64,000 nt of DNA from Micromonospora profundi (GCF_011927785.1 NZ_JAATJK010000001.1:6869451-6933450); one strand, 5' to 3'. Numbered from the stretch's first letter, positions 8,622 to 17,365 are shown. A program made the numbers and translations. Notes: generated by a model from the sequence alone, not told the origin.

Positions 8622-9836
8622 TCAGGGCGCCGTTCGACGGATGACAAGCAGGGCGATGTCGTCGTTCGGGTTCTCGGTGTCGAGGGTCGCCATGACTGAG
8701 GCGCAGACGGTGTCGGCAGGTTCGAGCGGAACGGCTGCCGCCAGACGGTCGATGCCGGTGTCGATCGATTCGCCACGGCGCTCGACGAGCCCATCGGTGT
8801 AGCAGACCAGGACCGCGCCGGGCGGGAAGTCCACAGTCGTGGTGCGCCGCTGCGGAATCCGGTGGCGGATGCCGAGCGGTGGATCGACCTTGGCGGGGAG
8901 CAGGGCGGCGGGCTCCCCAGGCACGACCATCACGGGGCGCAGGTGGCCCGCCAGGGAGACCTTTATCGTCGCACCGTCCGGGGAGATCATCGCGTACAGC
9001 GCGGTGCTGAGGCTGCCGGTCTCGAAGTGGTTGACCTTGCGGTCGAGAAGGGTCAGCGCCTCGGCCGGATCGTGCGACACCAGGGCGTACGCGCGCAGCG
9101 CACTCCGGATCCGACCCATCACCACTGCCGACTGGAGGCCGTGCCCCGACACGTCACCGATGACCACACCCAGCCACCCCGACGGTAGGGGGAAGACGTC
9201 GTACCAGTCGCCGCCCACGCCGGAGACGTGACCGGGGACGTAGCGGGCGGCCATCTCCAGGTTCGGCACCTTGGGCAATTCGGTGGGGAGCAGGCTCCGT
9301 TGCAGAGCGAGAGCGGCGCTCTGGTCCAGGCTGTGCGCACGGGCCTGGTTCGCCACGCCGATCCGGTCGGCGACGAGTTCGAGCAGCCGGACGTCGTCGG
9401 GTGCGAACCGCCGTGGCGTGAGAGTCCCTACGTGCAGGACGCCGATGAGGTCACCGCGCGCGAAGATCGGCACACCGAGCAGGGACTTCACCCCGGTTTG
9501 CAGCAGGACCGGATTGATCACCCGCTGGGCGGTGACCTCCTCGATGATCACGGGTTGACGGGTCAGGGCGATCCGACCGGCGAAGCCCCGGCCAACGGAG
9601 ACCCGGAAGGCTTGCCGGACCTCCTCCTCCAGCCCTTTGGCGGCGGTGGCGACAAGCTGCCGGGCGTGGACGTCGAGAAGGAGGATGGCGGCGGTGTCGA
9701 CGCGCAGCAGCTCACGGACACGGTCGAGCAGCTCGTCGAACAGGTCGGCGGCGTCGAGCCGGGACAGCGTGGCGTCGGTCACGGCCTCAATTCGGCGTAA
9801 CCGCTCCGCGTCCGTGACACCGCTGGTCGAAACCAC
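8622..9836 (-). CDS. GAF-domain PP2C-type serine phosphatase (RsbU-like)
   Basis: 404 residues. A GAF sensor domain (about 30-170, ending LLGVPIFARGDLIGVLHVG) is joined by a helix (QSAALALQRSLLP) to a PPM/SpoIIE phosphatase domain (about 185-400) with metal-binding GGDWYD, GDVSGHG and the closing NDDIALLVIR. Such proteins dephosphorylate anti-sigma-factor antagonists in partner-switching stress circuits. No STAS or anti-sigma kinase gene is adjacent, so the target is unknown. The protein is soluble. Confidence 0.9.
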   Translation of the reverse strand: MVSTSGVTDAERLRRIEAVTDATLSRLDAADLFDELLDRVRELLRVDTAAILLLDVHARQLVATAAKGLEEEVRQAFRVSVGRGFAGRIALTRQPVIIEEVTAQRVINPVLLQTGVKSLLGVPIFARGDLIGVLHVGTLTPRRFAPDDVRLLELVADRIGVANQARAHSLDQSAALALQRSLLPTELPKVPNLEMAARYVPGHVSGVGGDWYDVFPLPSGWLGVVIGDVSGHGLQSAVVMGRIRSALRAYALVSHDPAEALTLLDRKVNHFETGSLSTALYAMISPDGATIKVSLAGHLRPVMVVPGEPAALLPAKVDPPLGIRHRIPQRRTTTVDFPPGAVLVCYTDGLVERRGESIDTGIDRLAAAVPLEPADTVCASVMATLDTENPNDDIALLVIRRTAP

Positions 9837-9996
9837 GCGATGATCCTAGCCGTGCAGTCTGCTGTTGCTGGTCGCGTGTGGGTCAAGCTTGGACCCGGGG
9901 CAGCCGACAGCATCGCACCCGTGAGGTGCGGCACCGGCCGGCAGTCCGGAACCGGCCGCGCGGATGGCCTCGCGATCCGGTGACGATCGCCGAACT

Positions 9997-10019
9997 GGCC
10001 TTCGGCCGCTGCGAAGGCC
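9997..10019 (-). terminator. Hairpin after the VOC gene
   Basis: GGCCTTCG, loop GCCGCTG, CGAAGGCC form an 8-bp perfect stem 11 bases beyond the minus-strand VOC stop. Confidence 0.45.
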
Positions 10020-10030
10020 CGCCTGAGCTG

Positions 10031-10405
10031 CTACTGCTCCGACCAGACGCCCAGTTCGTTGCCGCTGGGGTCGGTGAAGTGGAAGCGCCGCCCGCCGGGG
10101 AACTCGTACGGCCCGTTCACCACGTGACCGCCGGCCTCCTTCACTGCCTGCACGGACTGGTCGAGGTCGCTCGAGTAGAGCAGCACAAGCGGGCCGCCGG
10201 CCCGGACTTCCTGGTCCACACGCAGACCGCCCACCTCGGGTGCGGCTTCGCCGTGCGGGCTGCGGATGCCGGCGTATCCCGGCCCGTAGTCGTTGAACTG
10301 CCAGCCGAACGCGCTGGCGTAGAAGCGCTTGGCCTGCTCGAGGTCGGTGACCGTGAACTCCACGTAGTCGATGGAGTGGTGGGCGTGTGGCGTTGGTTCA
10401 GACAT
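10031..10405 (-). CDS. VOC (glyoxalase/bleomycin-resistance) family protein
   Basis: 124 residues, two beta-alpha-beta-beta-beta units. The first has HSIDYVEFTVTDLEQAKRFY and AFGWQF; the second has GGRRFHFTDPSGNELGVWSE, whose final Glu is the usual metal ligand. This is a VOC metalloenzyme or binding protein of the CFP32-like kind. The substrate is unknown. The ATG beginning MSEPTPH is preferred; the frame extends 31 codons further upstream without family similarity. Confidence 0.85.
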   Translation of the reverse strand: MSEPTPHAHHSIDYVEFTVTDLEQAKRFYASAFGWQFNDYGPGYAGIRSPHGEAAPEVGGLRVDQEVRAGGPLVLLYSSDLDQSVQAVKEAGGHVVNGPYEFPGGRRFHFTDPSGNELGVWSEQ

Positions 10406-10484
10406 GCACGGCATTGTGCGCCTCGGGTCTGACGGAGCCGCTCGGGTCAATGTTTGATCGATCGGCAGACGGGAATGCGCTGCC

Positions 10485-10811
10485 GTGCGTATCGACATCT
10501 ACGAGCCAAGGGCCGTCGAGCAGTTCTGGGAAGGGATGCACGATGTCGCGGCCGCCGCGGCACGGCACCAGGATGAGGACCTCTACCGGGCGCTGGTCAA
10601 GATCGGCAGAGCGGCACTGGCTCAGGGGGTCGAACTGGTGCCGGCCGGGGGGCTGTTCCTCGCCTGCCCGGTCTGCGATGCCGTGCCTGGCCAGCGCTGC
10701 ATCAACGTGCCGGGCGAACCACTGAACGGCACCGTCCTGCACCGGCAGCGCGTCGATGTGATGGAGAAGGCGATGAAGGGGGAAGCGCCGCTTCCCGGTC
10801 CGCTCGCCTGA
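10485..10811 (+). CDS. Small protein with C-terminal zinc-finger-like motif
   Basis: 108 residues from a GTG start. The first 60 residues are helical. The C-terminal half has CPVCDAVPGQRC, then a Gly, and later HRQR, matching the actinobacterial pattern CPxC-A-x-PGxxC...H.xR, taken to be a small zinc-binding module. Three Cys plus the His could ligate one zinc. Divergent from the VOC gene. Function unknown. Confidence 0.65.
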   Translation: MRIDIYEPRAVEQFWEGMHDVAAAAARHQDEDLYRALVKIGRAALAQGVELVPAGGLFLACPVCDAVPGQRCINVPGEPLNGTVLHRQRVDVMEKAMKGEAPLPGPLA

Positions 10812-10850
10812 TCCACAGACGTTCTCCTGCCCGGCTTCGACCAACCGCCA

Positions 10851-11585
10851 CTACCGCATGCGGTAGACGGAGATGTGCGTCGGGCTGCTCGCGTCGAACG
10901 GCCGCCGGTGCCAGTCGGCGTACCGCTCGGTGAGCCGCAGCCCTGCCTGCTGCGCCATCTCGTCGATCTGGTGCGGCCAGGCGTACCGCATGGCGAACGG
11001 CTTCAGGTGCACACCGTCACCGTCAAACGTGATGGTCTGCCGGATGAACCGCTGCGCCGGCCGGTCGTAGGAGTGCAGCCGGATCGTCGCCGAATCCTCG
11101 GTGACGGCACGGACCTGCACCTGCTCGTCGGCGTCGAAGTCACGCGGGTCGGGCACGAACGCCTCGATCACGAACGCGCCGCCGGGCGACAGCACCCGGG
11201 CGACGTTACGGAAACAGTCCGCCTGCCGCTCGGCGTCCACCAGGTTGAACAGCGTGTTGAAGATCAGGTACGCGAGCCGGAACTCACCGGCCACCGATAC
11301 GTCCGCCATGTCGCCGACGACCACCGGGATCTGGTCGCCGCCGGGCTTGGCACGCATCTGGGCGAGCATCTCCTCGGACGCCTCGATGCCGTGCACTGTG
11401 AGGCCGCGCTCGGCCAGCGGCAGTGCGACCCGGCCGGTGCCGATCGCCAGTTCGAGGACCGGGCCACCGTCGGCCAGGTCGGCCAGGAAGTCGACGGCGG
11501 GCATCGGGTCGGGGTTGGTGTCGCCGCTGTCGTAGTCGGCGGCCCACAGCCGGCCGAACAGGCCGGGATCATCGAAGACCGACAT
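10851..11585 (-). CDS. Class I SAM-dependent methyltransferase
   Basis: 244 residues. Motif I is VLELAIGTGRVALPLAERG (about 43-61), the acidic ribose-binding strand is VHGIEAS, and motif IV is AYLIFNTLFNLVD. The C-terminal strands (FAMRYAWPHQIDEMAQQAGL) match small-molecule methyltransferases of the UbiE/ToxA kind. The substrate is unknown. A 29-codon ORF with its own ribosome-binding site ends 27 bases upstream. The stop codon lies at the start of a perfect 16-bp palindrome, CTACCGCATGCGGTAG. Confidence 0.85.
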   Translation of the reverse strand: MSVFDDPGLFGRLWAADYDSGDTNPDPMPAVDFLADLADGGPVLELAIGTGRVALPLAERGLTVHGIEASEEMLAQMRAKPGGDQIPVVVGDMADVSVAGEFRLAYLIFNTLFNLVDAERQADCFRNVARVLSPGGAFVIEAFVPDPRDFDADEQVQVRAVTEDSATIRLHSYDRPAQRFIRQTITFDGDGVHLKPFAMRYAWPHQIDEMAQQAGLRLTERYADWHRRPFDASSPTHISVYRMR

Positions 11586-11612
11586 CAGCGGCCTCCGAGG
11601 TTGGTCAGGGTG

Positions 11613-11702
11613 TCACAGGTGCTCTGAGCAGGTCTGCTCACGAAGTCTCGATTCCTCAAGTCGGATGACGGTGGGTTCGGGGGACTTCGTCGTGTTGGGC
11701 AT
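11613..11702 (-). CDS. Possible 29-residue peptide upstream of the methyltransferase
   Basis: This is the only ORF in the 165-base space between the PH-gene terminator and the methyltransferase. ATG is preceded by GGAAGGGAG at good spacing, and the stop is 27 bases before the methyltransferase start. The peptide is hydrophilic (MPNTTKSPEP start, one Cys near the C-terminus, SEHL end). It could be a leader peptide, a small protein or chance. No known precursor-peptide family is recognised. Confidence 0.35.
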   Translation of the reverse strand: MPNTTKSPEPTVIRLEESRLREQTCSEHL

Positions 11703-11750
11703 GTCGCTGCTCCCTTCCGGCGGCTGTCGAGTGAGGACACCAGAGACGGC

Positions 11751-11787
11751 CGGGGCCCGGCAAGGCAATTACGCCGGCCGGGCCCCG
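11751..11787 (-). terminator. Terminator hairpin after the PH-domain gene
   Basis: CGGGGCCCGGC (11751-11761) pairs perfectly with GCCGGGCCCCG (11777-11787) across a 15-base loop, 14 bases beyond the minus-strand stop. Confidence 0.6.
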
Positions 11788-11800
11788 CAGCGCGTGTGGG

Positions 11801-12163
11801 TCAGGAGATGTGGTGCAGGATCACGTTGTGTACGTGGTGGCTCTTCTGTGCGCCACGGAACTCCACCTCGTAGGTGTGTGTGCCGACGTGGATGGCTATC
11901 GCACCGGTGGAGAAGAACGACCCGCCCCAGGACTTGTTGCTGACCACGCTCACGCTGGTGATCTTCGAGTACGGGATGCTGGTGATCGCGAACCGCTTCC
12001 CGACGAAGGAGCGGTCCTGGATGATCACCCGCCGGTCGGTCAGCCCGATGAACCCGGTGCCGGTGCCCACGGCGTCGTAGACGGCGATGATCTGCTCGCC
12101 CTCGAGGAGTCCGCTCTCGATCTGCTGGACCTGCTCTTTGCGGTCGTACGCGATGTTCGCCAT
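11801..12163 (-). CDS. Bacterial PH-domain protein
   Basis: 120 residues, one all-beta PH-like domain: GTGTGFIGLTDRRVIIQDRS, the FAITSIPYSKITSVSV strand, and a C-terminal helix (HHVHNVILHHIS). The family occurs as small cytoplasmic proteins, some implicated in envelope stress; ligand and role are unknown. No signal peptide or membrane segment. It is followed by its own terminator, so it is likely monocistronic. Confidence 0.8.
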   Translation of the reverse strand: MANIAYDRKEQVQQIESGLLEGEQIIAVYDAVGTGTGFIGLTDRRVIIQDRSFVGKRFAITSIPYSKITSVSVVSNKSWGGSFFSTGAIAIHVGTHTYEVEFRGAQKSHHVHNVILHHIS

Positions 12164-12211
12164 GTGTTCCAGGCTAGAAAACCGGCGCCAGCCGCCGTGG
12201 CGCGGTCAGGC

Positions 12212-12520
12212 TCAGGACTCGGTGACCGCCCGGTACGCGTCCTCGATGCGGGCGGCCAGCAGGACCTCGCCCTCGGTCAGAGGCTCGCCGTTGCCGTGCC
12301 CGACCCGGATCTGGGTGCTGTCGGACCGACGGCTGATTTCGGGGCGAAGGTGCAGTGCGTCCGCAACCACCTTCACCCGTTCTGTCAACGCCGCATGTTG
12401 GGTATCGTCGATCACGAGGGTTCGCCGGATCTGTTCGCCTTCCCGCGTCCACCCGGATAACAGGGTCAACGCGTCGGACAGATAATCGTGCTTGGCTCGG
12501 CTGTTGAACAACACCCGCAT
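12212..12520 (-). CDS. Pterin-4a-carbinolamine dehydratase-like protein lacking the catalytic His pair
   Basis: 102 residues. The C-terminal 70 (LTERVKVVADALHLRPEIS, STQIRVGHGNGEPLTEGE) follow the alpha-beta pattern of 4a-hydroxytetrahydrobiopterin dehydratase. Active enzymes have HHP(D/E) where this has HLRPE, so a catalytic His is replaced by Arg. It is probably a non-catalytic, possibly dimerising or regulatory relative. The start is the ATG at MRVLFNS; longer in-frame starts lack similarity. Confidence 0.6.
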   Translation of the reverse strand: MRVLFNSRAKHDYLSDALTLLSGWTREGEQIRRTLVIDDTQHAALTERVKVVADALHLRPEISRRSDSTQIRVGHGNGEPLTEGEVLLAARIEDAYRAVTES

Positions 12521-12703
12521 GACCGCACCCCCCAAGCGCCGTTGTCGGCTTGTGGCCAAATCGTCGCCATCCCGTGTCTTGTCGGTGCTCTCTAGTTTGT
12601 CCCCGCTCGTGGGAGGTGTCCACGCCCACACTTCCGTGTTCTGTTGGCCTTGCGGACGACGACGGCACCCAAACCGCCGATTGATCTGGCACCCTGGACG
12701 CCC

Positions 12704-13144
12704 GTGCAGACCGAACGGGCGAGTGGTGGCGGGCAGGGCGAACGACGGGACCTGAAAGTGATCGTCGGGGCGGCGATCATCCGGGACGGGCGGGTGCTCG
12801 CGTGCGCGCGTGCCGCCCCGCCGGAGGTGGCCGGCATGTGGGAATTCCCTGGTGGAAAGGTCGAGCCGGGGGAGACCGAGACCGACGCGCTGATCCGGGA
12901 GTGCGCCGAGGAGCTGGCCGTACGCGTCGAGATCGGCGAACGGGTCGGCCGCAACGTGCGGATGGCCCACGGTCGTTCGGTGCTGAAGGTGTACGCCGCG
13001 CGCCTGGTGGACGACGACCAGCCGCAGGCACTGGAGCACGAGGGGTTGCGCTGGCTGACCGCCGACGAGTTGGACTCGGTGACCTGGCTCCCCGCCGACG
13101 CCCCCATCGTGGCGGCCCTACGGCCCCTACTCGAAACCCCGTAA
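12704..13144 (+). CDS. NUDIX hydrolase, MutT/8-oxo-dGTP-type
   Basis: 146 residues from GTG. The NUDIX box is complete (GGKVEPGETETDALIRECAEELAV read across residues), with ligands in the R-E-x-x-E-E segment. The preceding VIVGAAIIRDGRVLACAR and downstream LRWLTADELDSVTWLPAD match short MutT proteins that remove oxidised nucleotides. The frame also opens at a TTG (12644), but the GTG fits the family N-terminus better; neither has a strong ribosome-binding site. Confidence 0.85.
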   Translation: MQTERASGGGQGERRDLKVIVGAAIIRDGRVLACARAAPPEVAGMWEFPGGKVEPGETETDALIRECAEELAVRVEIGERVGRNVRMAHGRSVLKVYAARLVDDDQPQALEHEGLRWLTADELDSVTWLPADAPIVAALRPLLETP

Positions 13145-13251
13145 CTCCGCACCACCGTTCCGGGGCCGGCGCTCTCCTCCGGCGGGCGCAACGGCAGGGG
13201 CGCAGGGCGCGCAAGCGTGGGCGCAGGGGAGCGCGGTAGGGCGGGGTGCAG

Positions 13252-13284
13252 CGAAGGGCCGGCGGCTGTGCCGCCGGCCCTTCG
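13252..13284. terminator. Strong bidirectional terminator between NUDIX and sdh genes
   Basis: A perfect 14-bp GC-rich stem (CGAAGGGCCGGCGG and its complement) has loop CTGTG. It lies between the convergent NUDIX gene and sdhB, 11 bases past the sdhB stop. Confidence 0.75.
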
Positions 13285-13294
13285 TGCTGTCCGT

Positions 13295-14359
13295 TTAGTG
13301 CTTGTCCTGGTCCGGGTGGGCGAAGTTGAGCTCGTCCGGAGGCAGCGGGAAGGTCACGTCGTCGCCGAACGGCGACGGCGCGGCAGGCCTGTCGAACGTC
13401 AACTCGGTGAGCGGCAGCTTGCCCCGCTCGTCGACCGCTGGCGCGGTCGGGTGGGGCACCTCCCGGTGCCAGTTGACGCCGCTCTGCGCCTGCGCCTCGG
13501 CCTGCGGGTCGTGCGAGCCACCCGCGTGCGAGTGAACCCCGCCCCTTGCCGCGCCCGGCGACGTCGCCGAGCCCTGACGGGCGGTGGTCACGCTGGTCTG
13601 GGGCGTCTCGCCCCGACGGAAGATCTTGCTACCAAGCCACACAAGGGGATCGTACCTGCGGTCGACGACCCGTTCCTTCATGGGGATGATCCCATTGTCA
13701 GTGATCTTGATGTGCTCGGGACAAACCTCCGTGCAGCACTTGGTGATGTTGCAGAAGCCGAGGCCCTGTTCGGCCTGTGCGTACTCCTTGCGGTCGGTCC
13801 GGGCGTCCAGCGGGTGCATGTCCAGTTCCGCTGCCCGGATGAAGTACCGCGGGCCGGAGAATGCCGGCTTGTTCTCGTCGTGGTCACGGATCACGTGGCA
13901 GACGGTCTGGCACAGGAAGCACTCGATGCACTTGCGGAACTCCTGCGAGCGCTCGACGTCGACCTGCTGCATCCGGTAGTCGCCCGGGGCGACGTCCGCC
14001 GGCGGGGCGAACGCCGGAGTCTCCCGCGCCTTCTCGTAGTTGAACGAGACGTCGGTGACCAGGTCCCGGATGATCGGGAAGGTGCGCAGCGGGGTGACCG
14101 TCACCGTCTCGGTCTCCTCGAAGGTCGACATCCGCGTCATGCAGCCCAGCCGCGGCTTGCCGTTGATCTCCATGGAGCAGGAGCCACACTTGCCGGCCTT
14201 GCAGTTCCACCGGCAGGCCAGGTCGGGCGCGTCGGTGGCCTGCAAGCGGTGGATGACGTCGAGGACGACCTCGCCCTCGTTCACCTCGACCATGTAGTCC
14301 TGCAGGTCGCCGCCGGTCTCGTCGCCCCGCCAGATCCGGAACTGACGCTTCGCGCTCAT
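13295..14359 (-). CDS. sdhB: Succinate dehydrogenase iron-sulfur subunit with long C-terminal tail
   Basis: 354 residues. Residues 1-247 are a normal Sdh1-type SdhB: an N-terminal [2Fe-2S] domain (CRWNCKAGKCGSC, Cys49-Cys61) and a C-terminal ferredoxin domain with CIECFLCQTVC and CNITKCCTEVCPEHIK for the [4Fe-4S] and [3Fe-4S] clusters. It passes electrons from SdhA FAD to quinone. Residues 248-354 are an added tail, Gly/Ser/His/Pro-rich and then a more regular DELNFAHPDQ-type end, not part of the enzyme family (about 248 residues in mycobacterial Sdh1). The start overlaps the sdhA stop (ATGA). Confidence 0.95.
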   Translation of the reverse strand: MSAKRQFRIWRGDETGGDLQDYMVEVNEGEVVLDVIHRLQATDAPDLACRWNCKAGKCGSCSMEINGKPRLGCMTRMSTFEETETVTVTPLRTFPIIRDLVTDVSFNYEKARETPAFAPPADVAPGDYRMQQVDVERSQEFRKCIECFLCQTVCHVIRDHDENKPAFSGPRYFIRAAELDMHPLDARTDRKEYAQAEQGLGFCNITKCCTEVCPEHIKITDNGIIPMKERVVDRRYDPLVWLGSKIFRRGETPQTSVTTARQGSATSPGAARGGVHSHAGGSHDPQAEAQAQSGVNWHREVPHPTAPAVDERGKLPLTELTFDRPAAPSPFGDDVTFPLPPDELNFAHPDQDKH

Positions 14360-16284
14360 CGGTTGTCCGCCTCTCCAGCGTCGGCGACGAGAGCGTCGAA
14401 GTCGGCGAGCTCCTCGTCGGTGAGGTACTTGGCCAGCTCCGCCCGGTCGAAGAGGCCGATCAGCTCCGGTCGCATCTTCGGCAGCGGCTTACGGGTCAGC
14501 TGTACGGTGTCGCCGTCCAGCGAGCAGACCAGGTTGACCTGCCGCCACTTCGGCTCCATCGCCGGGTAGTCCTCCCGGGTGTGCCCGCCGCGCGACTCCT
14601 GCCGCTCCAGCGCCGCCTTCGCGGTGCACTCCGAAACCACAAGCATGTTGCGCAGGTCCAGGGCCAGGTGCCAGCCCGGGTTGTAGCGCCGACCGCCGGC
14701 CGCACTCACCTTCGCCACCCGCTCGCGCAGCTCGGCCAGCCGCACGAGCGCGTCGGCCAGCTCACCCTCGCGACGGATGATCCCGACCAGATCCCCCATG
14801 ACCACCTGGAGGTCCTGCTGGAGGGTGTACGGGCTCTCGCCGGTGTCCCGCTGCAGCGGCGCGAGAGCGGTTTCCACAGCCGCCTCGACGGCGTCCACGG
14901 CGACCTTCGGCCGGGCGTCCAGCCCGTCGGCGTAACTGGCCGCGTGCCCACCGGCCCGCTTACCGAAGACCAGCAGGTCGGACAGGGAGTTGCCGCCCAG
15001 CCGGTTGGAGCCGTGCATGCCACCGGAGACCTCACCGGCGGCGAACAGCCCGCGTACGTGGCCGAAGGCCGCACCCGAATCCGGGTCCACCTCGACGCCG
15101 CCCATCACGTAGTGACAGGTCGGTCCGACCTCCATCGGCTCGGCCGTGATGTCGACGTCGGCCAGTTCCTTGAACTGGTGGTACATCGACGGCAGTCGCC
15201 GCCGGATCTCCTCGGCCGAACGCCGGCTCGCGATGTCCAGGAAGACGCCACCGGCGGGGGAGCCCCGACCGGCCTTGACCTCGCTGTTGATCGCGCGGGC
15301 CACCTCGTCGCGGGGCAGCAGCTCCGGGGGACGGCGGTTGTTGTCCGGGTCGGTGTACCAGCGGTCCGCCTCCTCCTCGGTCTCCGCGTACTGCTTGCGG
15401 AAGACGTCGGGGACGTAGTCGAACATGAACCGCTTACCTTCGGAGTTCTTCAGAACGCCGCCGTCACCGCGGACCGACTCGGTGACCAGGATGCCCTTCA
15501 CCGAGGGCGGCCAGACCATGCCGGTCGGGTGGAACTGGAGGAACTCCATGTTGATCAGAGTCGCCCCGGCGCGCAGCGCCAATGCGTGACCGTCCCCGGT
15601 GTACTCCCACGAGTTCGAGGTGACCTTGTAGGAGCGTCCGACGCCGCCGGTCGCCAGCACCACGGCGGGCGCCTCGAAGAGGATGAACTCCCCGGACTCC
15701 CGGTAGTAGCCGAACGCGCCGGCGACCCGGTCACCGTCGAGCAGCAGCTCGGTGATCGTGGTCTCGGAGAAGACCTTGATCCGCGCGTCGTACGAGCCGA
15801 ACTCGCGCTTGTCTTCCTGCTGGAGCGAGACGATCTTCTGCTGGAGGGTACGGATCAGCTCCAGGCCGGTGCGGTCGCCGACGTGCGCCAGCCGGGGATA
15901 CTCGTGGCCACCGAAGTTGCGCTGCGAGATCTTGCCGTCCTTGGTGCGGTCGAAGAGCGCCCCGTACGTCTCCAGCTCCCAGATGCGCTGCGGCGACTCC
16001 TTCGCGTGCAGCTCGGCCATCCGGAAGTTGTTGAGGAACTTGCCGCCGCGCATGGTGTCGCGGAAGTGCACCTGCCAGTTGTCCCGGCTGTTCACGTTGC
16101 CCATCGCGGCCGCGGCGCCGCCCTCGGCCATCACCGTGTGCGCCTTGCCGAAGAGCGACTTCGAGATGATCGCGGCCTTCTTGCCGGCGAGCCGGGCCTC
16201 GATCGCCGCGCGCAGACCGGCGCCGCCGGCCCCGATGACGACGACGTCATAGTGGTGTCGTTCGATGCGAGTGGTAGTGGTCAT
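14356..16284 (-). CDS. sdhA: Succinate dehydrogenase flavoprotein subunit
   Basis: 642 residues, matching actinobacterial Sdh1. The Rossmann FAD motif is DVVVIGAGGAGLRAA (13-27). His49 in KAHTVMAEGG is the expected covalent FAD attachment site. The substrate-binding HYVMGGVEVD and FAAGEVSGGMHGSNRLGGNSL segments are intact. It oxidises succinate to fumarate on the inner membrane face, as part of the complex with SdhB and SdhC. Middle gene of sdhCAB. Confidence 0.97.
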   Translation of the reverse strand: MTTTTRIERHHYDVVVIGAGGAGLRAAIEARLAGKKAAIISKSLFGKAHTVMAEGGAAAAMGNVNSRDNWQVHFRDTMRGGKFLNNFRMAELHAKESPQRIWELETYGALFDRTKDGKISQRNFGGHEYPRLAHVGDRTGLELIRTLQQKIVSLQQEDKREFGSYDARIKVFSETTITELLLDGDRVAGAFGYYRESGEFILFEAPAVVLATGGVGRSYKVTSNSWEYTGDGHALALRAGATLINMEFLQFHPTGMVWPPSVKGILVTESVRGDGGVLKNSEGKRFMFDYVPDVFRKQYAETEEEADRWYTDPDNNRRPPELLPRDEVARAINSEVKAGRGSPAGGVFLDIASRRSAEEIRRRLPSMYHQFKELADVDITAEPMEVGPTCHYVMGGVEVDPDSGAAFGHVRGLFAAGEVSGGMHGSNRLGGNSLSDLLVFGKRAGGHAASYADGLDARPKVAVDAVEAAVETALAPLQRDTGESPYTLQQDLQVVMGDLVGIIRREGELADALVRLAELRERVAKVSAAGGRRYNPGWHLALDLRNMLVVSECTAKAALERQESRGGHTREDYPAMEPKWRQVNLVCSLDGDTVQLTRKPLPKMRPELIGLFDRAELAKYLTDEELADFDALVADAGEADNR

Positions 16285-16296
16285 GTCGGGGGCCCT

Positions 16297-17103
16297 TTAG
16301 TTGATGAACCGCAGGTCGGAGAACCAGCCGGCCGCGAGCGCCATGACGTAGAAGTCGGTGAGCGCCAGGGTGCCGAGGGTGATCCAGGCGAGCTGCATGT
16401 GCCGGACGTTCAACGCCGAGACGAACGTCCAGGCCTTGTACCGCACCGGATGCTTGGAGAAGTGCTTCAGCCGGCCACCGATGATGTGCCGGCAGGAGTG
16501 GCAGGAGATCGTGTACGCCCACAGCATCACCACGTTGAACAACAGGATGATGTTGCCCAGCCCGAAGCCGAAGCCCTGTGGTGAGTGGAAGGCGAGTATC
16601 GCGTCCCAGGTGTTGATCAGCGAGATGATCGCGGCGGCGTAGAAGAAGTAGCGGTGCAGGTTCTGACCGAGCAGCGGGAAACGGGTCTCACCGCTGTACT
16701 CCTTGTGGCCGTCCGGGACGGCGCAGGCCGGCGGGGACAGCCAGAACGACCGGTAGTACGCCTTGCGGTAGTAGTAGCAGGTGAGACGGAACAGCAGCAG
16801 GAACGGCAGGGTCAGCGCCGCGTCCGGGATGATCCACCAGCCGGGCAGGAACCGGCCGAAGTGTGAGGCGCTCTCGACACACCGCTCGGTGACGCAGGGC
16901 GAGTAGAACGGGGTCAGGTAGTGGTACTGGTCGACCCAGTACCACTTGTGCATGAAGACCCGGACCGTCGCGTACGCGACCCAGGCGCTCAGCCCGATCA
17001 CCGTGATCAGCGGGGCGATCCACCAGCGGTCGGTACGCAACGTCTTCGCCGCGATGGCGGCGCGCGCCCGCGCCCCCCTCGGCCTCGTTGCCGTTGAAGT
17101 CAT
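16297..17103 (-). CDS. sdhC: Succinate dehydrogenase cytochrome b/membrane anchor subunit
   Basis: 268 residues, about five membrane segments (for example WWIAPLITVIGLSAWVAYATV and LGNIILLFNVVMLWAYTI), matching the single-anchor Sdh1 type (Rv0249c-like). Conserved His residues (HLRY-type NLHRYFFYAA, SCHSCRHIIGG, RHMQLAW) are candidate haem ligands. The ATG at 17103 has AGGAGAC upstream; the longer frame lacks similarity. First gene of the operon, 12 bases before sdhA. The 262 bases upstream presumably hold the promoter. Confidence 0.93.
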   Translation of the reverse strand: MTSTATRPRGARARAAIAAKTLRTDRWWIAPLITVIGLSAWVAYATVRVFMHKWYWVDQYHYLTPFYSPCVTERCVESASHFGRFLPGWWIIPDAALTLPFLLLFRLTCYYYRKAYYRSFWLSPPACAVPDGHKEYSGETRFPLLGQNLHRYFFYAAAIISLINTWDAILAFHSPQGFGFGLGNIILLFNVVMLWAYTISCHSCRHIIGGRLKHFSKHPVRYKAWTFVSALNVRHMQLAWITLGTLALTDFYVMALAAGWFSDLRFIN

Positions 17104-17365
17104 TCGAGTCGTCTCCTCGACGGGCCCGTACGGGCGGGCTGATCTTCTTCCGGTCGGCACGCGGCCCGGCGAACCCGCACCCGCTGCCACGTCATGCGCA
17201 CACCAACGACCACACCGGATGACCGGCGCAGCTAAGTGACACACGTTACGCCGATCTTTGCGGGCCGTCCGCGCAAGGGAGTGTCCCGTGTGTCTGGCCT
17301 GCGGAAAAGCCCTGGCACGCCGATCAATGGCTCGATGTTAAGAAGATCACTCTCCGCCCGGCTGA

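Noticed and set aside
14581..16584. 667-codon open frame antisense to sdhA and sdhC
   Set aside because: Very high third-position GC opens long antisense frames; the minus-strand proteins are unmistakable Sdh subunits and the plus frame has no domain.
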